A stretch of DNA of 15,252 nt, taken from positions 1 to 15,252 of the forward strand of contig CAZYLK010000156.1 of the NCBI GenBank assembly GCA_964648365.1, in the 5' to 3' direction. The stretch comes from SURF-32 sp964648365 (GTDB lineage: Bacteria; Planctomycetota; Phycisphaerae; UBA1845). Below the pieces are notes generated by a model. It did no database searches. It worked only from the letters and a program-made list of their open reading frames with translations, and was not told the DNA's origin. Below are positions 1 through 7,052 of this stretch, in pieces; position 1 is the first letter of the stretch; each line of letters begins with the position of its first letter. Position numbers and translations under genes: made by a program.

Positions 1-16
1 CCCGGATGTCGGGAGG

Positions 17-1750
17 CTAGTGACGGACGGGATGACGGTCAAGGATGCCTGCATCAGTTTCCTCGATGGCTGAAGCAGCGGCGGGCCGCGATGGTTTGAG
101 GACTGCCGCAAGGTCGGCACGTTCGGCGCACGCGCTCACGACCTCCCGCTCCAACTCCCCCCTTCGCCCCACCCATTCCAGCAGACTTGCCGCCGGAATC
201 GGCTTGTTGCCGAGCATGGCGATCTCCAGCGCCGCCGCGGCCGTGCCGAGGTAGGCGGCCGCAGGAAGGGTCGAACCGGAGGGCAGGCTCGCGCCTGCGG
301 AGACGCCCGAGCCTGTGGAAATCGAATTCCCCGCCGCCAGCGTCAGCGTCGCCGCGGCCAGCATGGCATCGCCGCAGCCCATCCGGTCCACGTTGCTTTC
401 GGCGAAACTGGGCAAGGTCTCGCTGGTCAGGCGCGCCGACCATTCGGTCGAGCCGCGTTTCTGGCTGCGGCGCAGGAAGGCGACCAGGCCTCGCTTTTCC
501 AGCGTGACGATCAGGTGCCGGGCCTGCGTCTGGTTCATCAGGTTCCACGCGGCCGAGGACAGGCCCGAGTCGTAGTCGTTCAGGGCGGCCCGCACCTCGC
601 GCTCGGTGGGGCACAGCAGATCGACGTGTTTGAAGTTCAGCAGGTTCGCCCGCGCCCCGCTGACATCGGCCGCGATGGTGCCGACGTTGTGCCGCAGCAT
701 GGGCAGCGTCCGCCCCAGCAACCCCCCCGTCACGGTTCCGCAGCCGAAATCGCAGAAAATCACCGCGTCCGCCCCGCGGGCGTGGCGCTCCAGCACCGCG
801 GCCGCCTCGGCCTCGTGCTTGGAGTCGAACGGCTGATGCTCGGCCCGGTCGATCTTGACCAGCTTGGTATCGTCCGCCAGATAGCGCGTCTTGGTCGGCA
901 AGCGGTTGCGCGACTTGATCAGGTGCGTCTCAACGCCCTCGTCGGCCAGCGTACGCCGGGCCAGCGCCGTGGCGTCGTCGTCGGCCACGCCGGACAGCAG
1001 AAACGACTTCGCGCCCATCGCCGCCAGGTGCCGGGCGACGATGGCCGCGCCGCCGACAAACTTCGCCTCATCCAGGTACGCCAGCGACAGCATGGGCGAC
1101 TCGCTCGCCACGCCGCTGGCATCGCAGAAGATGTAGTGGTCCAGCACGATGTCGCCGACGACCAGCACCTTCAGCGAGCGGAACTTCTCGATCGTCGCTT
1201 CCAGCGATCGCCGCGACAGTTCGTAGCGGTCGCAGAAGCGCTGCACCAGCGTCTGCGTCGGCTTCCCCTCGCCGGCCAGCCGCCCGATCAGCCGGGTCGA
1301 ACTGAAAACCACGTCGCCGCTGGAGAAGATGATCCGCCCGCCAAGCCGCTCGACGACACCCTTTTCCGCCAGGAACCGCTCGTCCTCGGAGTTCTCGTAC
1401 TCGTGGCCTTTGACGTACACGTCCGGGGCGACAGCCTCCAGCACCGGCACGGCCGTGGCGGCGTGGTTGATGCTGACGTAATCGACGAACTCCAGGGCGG
1501 CGAGGTTTTCGGCGCGAAGATCTTCCGGGATGTAGGGCCTGTCAGGGCCTTTGCCGACTTCGTCATCGCCGGTCAGCGTGACGATCAGCACGTCCCCTTG
1601 CCTGCGCGCGAACTGGAGGTAGCGGATGTGACCCGGGTGGACGATGTCGAAGCACCCGTGGCACTGCACGACGCGCCGCCCGGCCGCGCGGGCATCGCTC
1701 GCGAGTGCCGCGAGCTTGTCAAGGCTGACGATTTTGCGGTGGATGGTCAC
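17..1750 (-). CDS. HldE-like bifunctional protein, domains in swapped order (adenylyltransferase then PfkB-type kinase)
   Basis: This is probably a two-domain enzyme of ADP-heptose (LPS core sugar) synthesis: sugar-phosphate kinase plus nucleotidyltransferase. Counting from the GTG at 1750 (577 aa), the adenylyltransferase domain spans about 27-158 with CFDIVHPGH (HxGH at 38-41), VKGHEYE near 113-119 and SSTRLI at 150-155. A linker of about 35 residues follows. The ribokinase/PfkB domain starts at 194 (KVLVVGDIVLD), with GGAA at 233-236, TKTRYLA near 286, LVKIDR near 297, CPTERE at 380-385 and DRMGCGD at 455-461, where D461 is the expected catalytic base. E. coli HldE has the kinase first, so the order is reversed here. 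After GCGD there is a Ser/Gly-rich insertion not expected in the family. The frame stays open upstream to 1924, but those 58 codons lie in a hairpin-repeat array and do not look like protein, so I start at GTG 1750 (GTG 1765 is the alternative). It is divergent from the lpt pair. The heptose substrate is inferred. Confidence 0.85.
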   Translation of the reverse strand: MTIHRKIVSLDKLAALASDARAAGRRVVQCHGCFDIVHPGHIRYLQFARRQGDVLIVTLTGDDEVGKGPDRPYIPEDLRAENLAALEFVDYVSINHAATAVPVLEAVAPDVYVKGHEYENSEDERFLAEKGVVERLGGRIIFSSGDVVFSSTRLIGRLAGEGKPTQTLVQRFCDRYELSRRSLEATIEKFRSLKVLVVGDIVLDHYIFCDASGVASESPMLSLAYLDEAKFVGGAAIVARHLAAMGAKSFLLSGVADDDATALARRTLADEGVETHLIKSRNRLPTKTRYLADDTKLVKIDRAEHQPFDSKHEAEAAAVLERHARGADAVIFCDFGCGTVTGGLLGRTLPMLRHNVGTIAADVSGARANLLNFKHVDLLCPTEREVRAALNDYDSGLSSAAWNLMNQTQARHLIVTLEKRGLVAFLRRSQKRGSTEWSARLTSETLPSFAESNVDRMGCGDAMLAAATLTLAAGNSISTGSGVSAGASLPSGSTLPAAAYLGTAAAALEIAMLGNKPIPAASLLEWVGRRGELEREVVSACAERADLAAVLKPSRPAAASAIEETDAGILDRHPVRH

Positions 1751-1762
1751 GTCTGCATGTGG

Positions 1763-1873
1763 CACCAGCTTTAGACTGGTGGTTCTCCTGCACCGGTTTC
1801 CAACCGGTGATTCCCATGTGGCACCGGTTTCCAACCGGTGAGCTTCCTGGGCGGCACCGGCTCTCAAACGGTG
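1763..1873. repeat. Tandem array of four short hairpin repeats (GFQPV-type)
   Basis: Four ~19-nt palindromic units lie at 1763-1781, 1791-1809, 1822-1840 and 1855-1873, about 28-33 bp apart. The second and third are identical (CACCGGTTTCCAACCGGTG, 7-bp stem, 5-nt loop). The first has a different stem that still pairs (CACCAG/CTGGTG), and the fourth is degenerate (CACCG/CGGTG). The spacers share ATTCCCATGTGG-like sequence. Chance translations read GFQPV...PMWH on one strand and TGWKPV on the other, strings I recall from many predicted planctomycete and verrucomicrobial proteins. The array lies just upstream of the HldE-like start and creates a false N-terminal extension of that frame. Confidence 0.85.
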
Positions 1874-2070
1874 AGCCTTCTCCGCTGAGGATATCGGCAT
1901 CCGGAAACCCACGGGCGGACTCAAAGCTCACCGATTGCGTGACGGGGCGGCATCCTTATCATCTGCAGCGGAGATGGACGACGACCGGAGGACGGCGCGG
2001 CTCGGGCTACGTCGTCGTACCGTGGCGCGCAGGCTCTTGACACTGCTGGACTTGGGTTCGACGCGGAGTC

Positions 2071-2122
2071 CAGCGGCTGGAAGCGGGTGCCATATGGGAT
2101 TCGCCGGTTGGAACCCGGTGCC
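2071..2122. repeat. Two inverted copies of the GFQPV-type hairpin repeat
   Basis: Read on the minus strand, this segment has the same unit as the array at 1763-1873: CACCGGGTTCCAACCGGCG at about 2104-2122, then a spacer AATCCCATATGG matching ATTCCCATGTGG of the first array, then a diverged unit (CACCCGCTTCCAGCCGCTG) at about 2073-2091. The orientation is opposite to the first array, so the two arrays bracket roughly 200 bp of the divergent intergenic region. Chance translation on the minus strand reads GTGFQPANPIWHPLP. It ends about 30 bp before the lptF-like start. Confidence 0.75.
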
Positions 2123-2152
2123 GCACGACAACAGGCCGGACCGCCTCACCAC

Positions 2153-3784
2153 ATGACCTGGACCCTTCAAGCCTACATTCTGCGGGAGATGACTCGGTCG
2201 TTCGTCATGACGGCGCTCGTGCTCATCGCCGTTCTCAGTATGGGCGGGGGCGTTTTGAACATGATCCAGGTCGAGGAACTCTCGGCCGATCAGCTTCTGA
2301 AGCTCATGCTCCTGATCATCCCGGTCGCGGCCGCCCTGACGCTGCCCATCGCCGCGATGTTCAGCGCCGCGGCGACCTACGGCCGCCTCGCGACCGACAA
2401 CGAGTTCGTCGCCTGCCGGGCCAGCGGCGTCAACATCCAGGCACTGCTCGTACCCGCCCTGCTGGTCAGCGTCATCACCGGCTCGATCACCTTCGTCTGC
2501 ATCAACACCGTCATCCCCCGCATGGTGGGCAGCCTGAACGAAATCGTCGGGTGGGATCTGCGAACGCTGGTCAGCCAGCAGCTTCGCAAGTCCGGCGGGG
2601 ACATCCCCGGCCGCAAGGGGTATCGCCTGTACTGGGATGAGGCGCCGCCGCTGGCGGCGGACGTAAAGGACAGCTTCCTGCTCGTCGGCGTGACGTTCAT
2701 GGAAATGGACGACGACTCAGCCGTCCGCATCGGCACCGCCGACAGGGTGTGGATCCGGCTCCGCGAAGAAGACGGCCGGGCGACGGTGGTGGGGCAAGGC
2801 GAGGGCATCACCTACTACGAACCGAGGGTCGGGCAGTTCGGCCGGTCGGCAACCATGACGCTCAATCCGGTTGAGTTCGAGATTGCCGTGCCCGCCAAGT
2901 TGAAGTTCCTGACGCTGGGCGATCTGCTTCGCCTGCGCGAAGACCCGGGCGAGTGGGTGGACGTCCGGTCGGAGATGGACCGGCTGCGCATCGCCGTCGC
3001 TCGGGCCAGGACGCGCGAGCGGGTGCTCAAGCACGCGCGCGAGCTCGGCGCGTTCCAGTTGGGCGACGAGCATGAGTCGCTGCGCGTCGAAACCACGGCC
3101 GTCCCCCTGGTGGACAAGGACGGCGGCGTCACGTGGGAAAGCGCCGAGAAGCCGATCGTCGTGATCGAGAAGCGGTCCGGCGCGGAACGGCGAATTACCG
3201 CGCCCCGTGTTTTCCTGGAAATCGGGCGCGACGGCTCGCTCGATCAGATCACGCTCTCGCTGCGGCTTTTCGACGGAGTCTATCTCGGCGACTTCGCCGA
3301 TCCCGAGGCGTCGATTCGCATTCCTGAGTGGACGTCGCCGACGCTGCGCCTCCCGGCCGCAACCATCGCGGAACTCGTCAGCATGGACGCTGAAACACTG
3401 GCGGCGGAGGCCGCACGGACGTCCCGCGACGGAGAAGGCGATCCGCTCCTGGTCCGCCAGGAGGCGCGGGCGAGGCACGAATGGAGTGCGACGTTGCAGA
3501 AAATCACCGGCGTCATTCATCAGCGGTTCGCGTTCGCCTTCAGCGTGCCGGTGCTGGTGACGCTGGCGGCCGTGCTGGGCGTGATGCTGCGGGATTCGCA
3601 GATGCTGACCGCGTTCGGCATCAGCTTCATTCCGTCGCTGGTCGTGGTCATCGCCATCGTCGCCGGCAAGCAACTGCTCGAAAAAACAGGAACCGAAACG
3701 CTCGGACTTGTCGTGCTGTGGAGCGGCCTGACCCTGGTCACGATCGTCGATCTGGTATTCGTGACCCGCGTGCTGAAACGTTGA
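2153..3784 (+). CDS. LptF/LptG-family permease (YjgP/YjgQ), enlarged periplasmic domain
   Basis: Inner-membrane permease of the Lpt ABC exporter, which with an LptB ATPase extracts LPS from the inner membrane and passes it to the periplasmic bridge. From the ATG at 2153 it is 543 aa. Three N-terminal membrane helices lie at about 16-38, 50-74 and 96-118, with the family's cytoplasmic NEF-x3-RASG motif at 83-92. A soluble segment runs from about 120 to 455, and three C-terminal helices lie at about 458-480, 485-507 and 518-540. Typical members are around 360 aa, so the periplasmic part is about twice the usual size and includes a charged helical stretch (about 270-310). The frame is open back to 2087, but those codons overlap a hairpin repeat; MTWTLQAYILREM is the natural LptF-like N-terminus. 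No strong Shine-Dalgarno is visible. It is followed after 36 bp by its partner permease. No LptB is in the window. Confidence 0.85.
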   Translation: MTWTLQAYILREMTRSFVMTALVLIAVLSMGGGVLNMIQVEELSADQLLKLMLLIIPVAAALTLPIAAMFSAAATYGRLATDNEFVACRASGVNIQALLVPALLVSVITGSITFVCINTVIPRMVGSLNEIVGWDLRTLVSQQLRKSGGDIPGRKGYRLYWDEAPPLAADVKDSFLLVGVTFMEMDDDSAVRIGTADRVWIRLREEDGRATVVGQGEGITYYEPRVGQFGRSATMTLNPVEFEIAVPAKLKFLTLGDLLRLREDPGEWVDVRSEMDRLRIAVARARTRERVLKHARELGAFQLGDEHESLRVETTAVPLVDKDGGVTWESAEKPIVVIEKRSGAERRITAPRVFLEIGRDGSLDQITLSLRLFDGVYLGDFADPEASIRIPEWTSPTLRLPAATIAELVSMDAETLAAEAARTSRDGEGDPLLVRQEARARHEWSATLQKITGVIHQRFAFAFSVPVLVTLAAVLGVMLRDSQMLTAFGISFIPSLVVVIAIVAGKQLLEKTGTETLGLVVLWSGLTLVTIVDLVFVTRVLKR

Positions 3785-3820
3785 CCGGGGCGTCCGGGCG
3801 GATGGAAAGGACGTAATCGC

Positions 3821-4930
3821 GTGCTGTCGGTCGTGGACCGCTACATCCTGAAGATGCTGACGCAGAACTACCTGATCGCGTTGACGGTCATGATGCTGCT
3901 ATACGTCAGCATGGATCTGTTCGTGAACATGGACGAGTTCACGGAGCACGGTCTGCCCACGGCAGAGGTTCTGCGAAACGTCACCAGTTACTACCTGCCC
4001 AATCTGAGCCTCTACTTTTCCCAGCTCTCGGGGGTCATCACGCTCTTCGCGTGCCTGCTGACCATCGCCCGCACGCGACGTCAGAACGAACTGACCGCGC
4101 TGCTGTCGTCCGGCATCAGCCTGTATCGTGTGGCCGTCCCGATCGTGCTGTTTTCACTGGTCACCACGTCACTGCTGGTCGTCGACACCGAGTGGATCAT
4201 CCCGCGCGTCGCACACCAGCTATCGCGGCGCCACGACGACGTCGCCGGGCGACAGGCGTACGCCGTTCGACTGATGCCGGACCGGGAGGGATTGCTGCTC
4301 TCGGCGGGGCGGTTTGAACCGTCCCAGCAGCAGTTGCACCGCATGACGGTCATCGAGCGCGACGACCGGGGCGCCCTGAAGGGCGTGCTCGAGGCGGACC
4401 GGGCGACATGGCGGGAGGTCCGGGATCTTCCCGCGGGGGGGCGCTGGGAGCTGGAGCGCGGCCTGCGAACGCGGCCGGCCGTCGCCGGCGTCGTCCGTGA
4501 CTTCGGCGCTCACACGCAGCGGGTCCAGGAACCGGTGCAGTACTACGAAAGCGACCTGAACCCGCGCGCGATCCAGCTCCGTCAATCCGAGCAGTGGATC
4601 CGATTCCTGAGCCTGGCCGACCTGGGAGCCCTGGAACCCGCCCAACCCGCGGTGGCGGGCGTCGTCCGCCAGACCCGCGACGCCCGGATCGCCAGCTTCG
4701 GCGTCAATATGGTCTTGCTGCTGCTGGGTTTACCGCTCATCCTGGACCGCTCCCCCACCAACGTCGCTCGCGACGCCGGCCGCTGCCTGGCCATCTGCGG
4801 CGCCTGCTACGTCCTCAACTTTTTCGCCCAGCGCCTCTCCCCCGGCGCCTCGACGGCCCTCCCCGTATGGCTGCCGATCATGGTCTTTGCCCCGGTCGCG
4901 TTCGTGCTGCTGGATCGGGTGAGGACGTGA
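3821..4930 (+). CDS. LptF/LptG-family permease (YjgP/YjgQ), second member of pair
   Basis: Second half of the Lpt permease heterodimer for LPS export, by family and position. It is 369 aa, the usual size. N-terminal helices lie at about 14-34, 60-83 and 102-121, with the conserved RRQNELTALLSSGIS segment at 86-100 after TM2. The periplasmic beta-rich domain spans about 130-285, and C-terminal helices lie at about 292-308, 319-336 and 346-366. The start is GTG at 3821, chosen because GGAAAGGA lies about 10 nt upstream and VDRYILK matches the family N-terminus. It lies 36 bp after the first permease and is probably co-transcribed with it. Which of the two is LptF and which LptG cannot be told by eye. 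No intrinsic terminator is visible after the stop. Confidence 0.88.
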   Translation: MLSVVDRYILKMLTQNYLIALTVMMLLYVSMDLFVNMDEFTEHGLPTAEVLRNVTSYYLPNLSLYFSQLSGVITLFACLLTIARTRRQNELTALLSSGISLYRVAVPIVLFSLVTTSLLVVDTEWIIPRVAHQLSRRHDDVAGRQAYAVRLMPDREGLLLSAGRFEPSQQQLHRMTVIERDDRGALKGVLEADRATWREVRDLPAGGRWELERGLRTRPAVAGVVRDFGAHTQRVQEPVQYYESDLNPRAIQLRQSEQWIRFLSLADLGALEPAQPAVAGVVRQTRDARIASFGVNMVLLLLGLPLILDRSPTNVARDAGRCLAICGACYVLNFFAQRLSPGASTALPVWLPIMVFAPVAFVLLDRVRT

Positions 4931-4971
4931 AAGTTATGGGGCCTGGAGGCGCCGTTTCCGGTCACGACCGC

Positions 4972-5000
4972 TTGCCGCCCCATCATGGGGACTGTATCAT
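4972..5000 (+). promoter_or_regulatory. Sigma70-like promoter with a palindrome in the spacer
   Basis: TTGCCG (4972-4977), an exact 17-bp spacer, then TATCAT (4995-5000) match the vegetative -35/-10 consensus at 4/6 and 5/6. The spacer starts with the palindrome CCCCATCATGGGG (4978-4990), which could be an operator. The predicted start is near 5007, giving a leader of about 47 nt to the ATG at 5054. Confidence 0.55.
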
Positions 5001-5053
5001 ACTCGCTTTATCGGTCGCCGGAGTTGCGGCTCGGCGAGCGGGAGAGAGAAGAG

Positions 5054-5830
5054 ATGCACTCAGCTTGGCGCGTTTTTCTGGGAATCGCTGGTGTCGTCTG
5101 GATAGCGGCACCGGTCCGCGCGGACATTTACGCCTCCGACGCGAAGTACAAGATCGACATCGTCCAGGGCAATGGTAACTACGCCGTCGGCAACGGCGGC
5201 GAGTTCACGATCACCAATTCTGGGCCTGCGCAGTATAACCTGCCTTCCAATGTGATCTTCGGCACGGATTCCGACAAGAACAACAGTTCTTACCAGACAT
5301 TCTGCCTCGAATACAAAGAGCACATCGCGTCCGGCGGAACGTACTGGGCGGACATCACGGATTACGCGACCGGCGGTGGTGGCGGCGCCACCGGCAACAG
5401 GGGGCCCGGCGGCTCACCATCAGACGACCTTTCGTACGCGACGGCGTATCTGTACACGCAGTTCCGCAACGGCGACTTGTACGACGTTGATAACGCCAAC
5501 CCGGCCCGCGCCCAGAACTCGCGTGCCCTGCAGATCGCCATCTGGTTCCTCGAGGAAGAGCGCAAGCCCAGCGACTTCAACGGCGAGGCGGCAGCGCGTG
5601 ATCTGGCGTTGATCTGGGAGGCGGAGGCGCTTAATGCCGTCGGCAACACGTGGCATGAGGGGCTGGGCAACGTTCGCGTTCTTAACCTCTGGGGCCGGCA
5701 GGATCGGGAGCACAACGGCGAGTACACGTTCAAGCAGGACCAGTTGATTATGATCCCCGCTCCGGGTGCTGCCCTCCTTGCGGCGCTCGGCCTTGGCCTG
5801 GCAGCGCTACGACGCCGTCAGCCAGCGTAG
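5054..5830 (+). CDS. Secreted PEP-CTERM-like protein with thioester-type Cys/Gln motifs (copy 1)
   Basis: Exported protein of unknown function, 258 aa. A signal peptide covers 1-23 (MHSAWRVFLGIAGVVW, cleavage likely after VRA). The mature chain has one cysteine, C84 in QTFCLEY. It is followed by YWADITDYA (97-105), a glycine-rich loop (107-120), SDDLSYATAYLYTQFR (123-138) and RALQIAIWFLEEE (157-169, Q160). The tail is IPAPGAALLAALGLG then RRR (234-255), a planctomycete-style variant of the PEP-CTERM sorting signal for an exosortase-like enzyme. The start at 5054 is preceded by GGGAGAGAGAAGAG; an in-frame ATG at 4985 lies inside the promoter and is rejected. Its close paralogue is the next gene. 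The Cys-Gln arrangement suggests an internal thioester (inference). The specific sorting enzyme is not in the window. Confidence 0.85.
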   Translation: MHSAWRVFLGIAGVVWIAAPVRADIYASDAKYKIDIVQGNGNYAVGNGGEFTITNSGPAQYNLPSNVIFGTDSDKNNSSYQTFCLEYKEHIASGGTYWADITDYATGGGGGATGNRGPGGSPSDDLSYATAYLYTQFRNGDLYDVDNANPARAQNSRALQIAIWFLEEERKPSDFNGEAAARDLALIWEAEALNAVGNTWHEGLGNVRVLNLWGRQDREHNGEYTFKQDQLIMIPAPGAALLAALGLGLAALRRRQPA

Positions 5831-5862
5831 AGCCCGAGCCCCGCAACGACAATCCACTCACG

Positions 5863-5897
5863 CCTCCGGGGCTCTTCCGAGTTGCCGGAGGTTTTTT
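5863..5897 (+). terminator. Rho-independent terminator after PEP-CTERM copy 1
   Basis: The perfect 7-bp stem CCTCCGG (5863-5869) / CCGGAGG (5885-5891) has a 15-nt loop and is followed directly by six T residues (5892-5897). It lies 33 bp after the stop at 5830 and separates this gene from its paralogue. Confidence 0.85.
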
Positions 5898-6008
5898 GTT
5901 GCCGCGCGCTCCCGACCCGTGCGTGCGCCCGGCCGTGCCGCTGGCGGTGTCCCGAGGTCTCGACACCATCGGCCCGACGTTCTACCGCGCCACTATTATT
6001 GGCCTCAC

Positions 6009-6037
6009 TTACCCCAAACGACCTATATCCACATAAT
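6009..6037 (+). promoter_or_regulatory. Candidate sigma70-like promoter of PEP-CTERM copy 2
   Basis: TTACCC (6009-6014), a 17-bp spacer and CATAAT (6032-6037; 5/6 to the -10 consensus) lie in a locally AT-richer stretch. The predicted start is near 6044, giving a long leader of about 174 nt before the ATG at 6218. The leader contains a possible 6-bp stem GAGCCG/CGGCTC at about 6162-6189. Nothing else is recognisable between the terminator at 5897 and the gene. Confidence 0.45.
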
Positions 6038-6217
6038 CGCGACAGCATGTGTTGAATCAGGAGGATAGTGTTCGCTAGACTCCGCAGACTCGCGCGCGGC
6101 CTTGGACCGCCGCTCGAGCCGTTGTCGTCGCGGCGTGACCGGCCGTTGCGAAATACACCAGGAGCCGTCGGGGGAGCCCGGCCCGGCTCTGAACTATGTG
6201 AGGGAGGGGAAGAGAGC

Positions 6218-6976
6218 ATGCATCGTAAGTGCCTTTTGATGATGGGGGGAGCGGCGCTGCTGGCGGCTGCGTCGGCAGCGCGGGCGGACCTGTACGATTC
6301 ACCCGCAACGTACAAAGTCCACATCGCGCAGAACAACAACTACGCGATGGGCAACGCCGGCGAGTTCACCATCACGAACGTGAGTCTGCCGTCCGGCGTG
6401 GTGTTCGGCGCCTCGTCGGACATCAGCGGCAACTCGTTCCAGACGTTTTGCGTTGAACACTCCGAGCACATCGGACCGCCGGCCACCTACTGGGCCGACA
6501 TCACGGACTACGCCACTGAGGGCGGCGGCGGCTCCAACGGCAACAAGGGCCCCGGCAACAAGCCGAGCGACGACGTCTCACCCGAAACGGCCTACCTGTA
6601 CACGCAGTTCCGCACCGGCGCGCTCGGGGCAGAGGGCTACGAGTACACGCCGGGCGACGATCGCGAGAAGGACGCCCGTTCGCTTCAGATCGCAATCTGG
6701 CTGCTCGAGAACGAGCGAACCGTCGGCCAGCTCGGCAGCGAATTGCTCTCGGTCAAGAACCAGGCGATCACCTGGCGCGATCTCGCCGTCGACGCCGTGG
6801 CGAATAACGTGTGGACGTCCGGCATCGGCAACGTTCGCGTGCTGAACCTGTGGGGCGATGCGAACCGCACGATCTTCCGCCAGGATCAACTCGTGATGAT
6901 CCCCGCCCCCGGCGCCGCGATTCTCGCCGCGCTCGGACTCGGCATGGTGGGCTTCGTCCGCCGCCGCTTCGCGTGA
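6218..6976 (+). CDS. Secreted PEP-CTERM-like protein with thioester-type Cys/Gln motifs (copy 2)
   Basis: Paralogue of the preceding gene, 252 aa; by eye about half of aligned positions are identical. The signal peptide is about 1-23 (cleavage after SAARA). The mature protein has a single cysteine, C78 in QTFCVEH. YWADITDYA (91-99), a glycine-rich loop (102-114), SDDVSPETAYLYTQFR (117-132), SLQIAIWLLENE (155-166, Q157) and GNVRVLNLWG (204-213) are all shared with copy 1. The tail is IPAPGAAILAALGLG ending RRRFA. Cys-to-Gln spacing is 79 residues here and 76 in copy 1, although the loops between differ in sequence and length, so these two positions look selected. The ATG at 6218 has AGGGAGGGGAAG just upstream. 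An in-frame GTG at 6068 would add 50 basic, disordered residues before the signal peptide and is less likely. Function is unknown; a surface-exposed or outer-membrane-associated location is inferred from the sorting tail. Confidence 0.85.
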   Translation: MHRKCLLMMGGAALLAAASAARADLYDSPATYKVHIAQNNNYAMGNAGEFTITNVSLPSGVVFGASSDISGNSFQTFCVEHSEHIGPPATYWADITDYATEGGGGSNGNKGPGNKPSDDVSPETAYLYTQFRTGALGAEGYEYTPGDDREKDARSLQIAIWLLENERTVGQLGSELLSVKNQAITWRDLAVDAVANNVWTSGIGNVRVLNLWGDANRTIFRQDQLVMIPAPGAAILAALGLGMVGFVRRRFA

Positions 6977-7010
6977 CGGGCGTTGTCCCTGGAAGGCAGG
7001 AAATGAACAG

Positions 7011-7052
7011 CCCCCCGGCCGGCCGCTCCGGTCCGGGGGGTTTTCCCTTTTT
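7011..7052 (+). terminator. Rho-independent terminator after PEP-CTERM copy 2
   Basis: An 8-bp G+C stem, CCCCCCGG (7011-7018) / CCGGGGGG (7033-7040), is followed by TTTTCCCTTTTT. It lies 34 bp after the stop at 6976, almost the same distance as for copy 1. Between it and the convergent gene ending at 7222 I see nothing else. Confidence 0.85.

Noticed and set aside
515..1774. Long plus-strand open frame (419 codons) opposite the HldE-like gene
   Set aside because: It is antisense to clear kinase and nucleotidyltransferase motifs; its composition (many R, G, Q, H) is that of a shadow frame in GC-rich DNA and it has no domain.
1763..1873. Possible CRISPR array
   Set aside because: There are only four units, the repeats are 19-nt palindromes, the intervening 9-14 nt are themselves conserved rather than unique, and no cas gene is present.
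2037..2042. Perfect TTGACA hexamer upstream of the lptF-like gene
   Set aside because: No -10-like sequence is found 15-19 bp downstream (the region reads GACGCG); probably chance.
2717..3673. Minus-strand open frame of 318 codons across the lptF-like gene
   Set aside because: It is antisense to a well-supported permease and rich in Arg/His/Gln with no recognisable domain.
6059..6217. AGGAGG then GTG at 6068, in frame with PEP-CTERM copy 2, as the true start
   Set aside because: The gap between AGGAGG and GTG is only 3 nt, and the 50 added residues would bury the signal peptide; the ATG at 6218 has its own purine-rich site and matches the copy 1 N-terminus.
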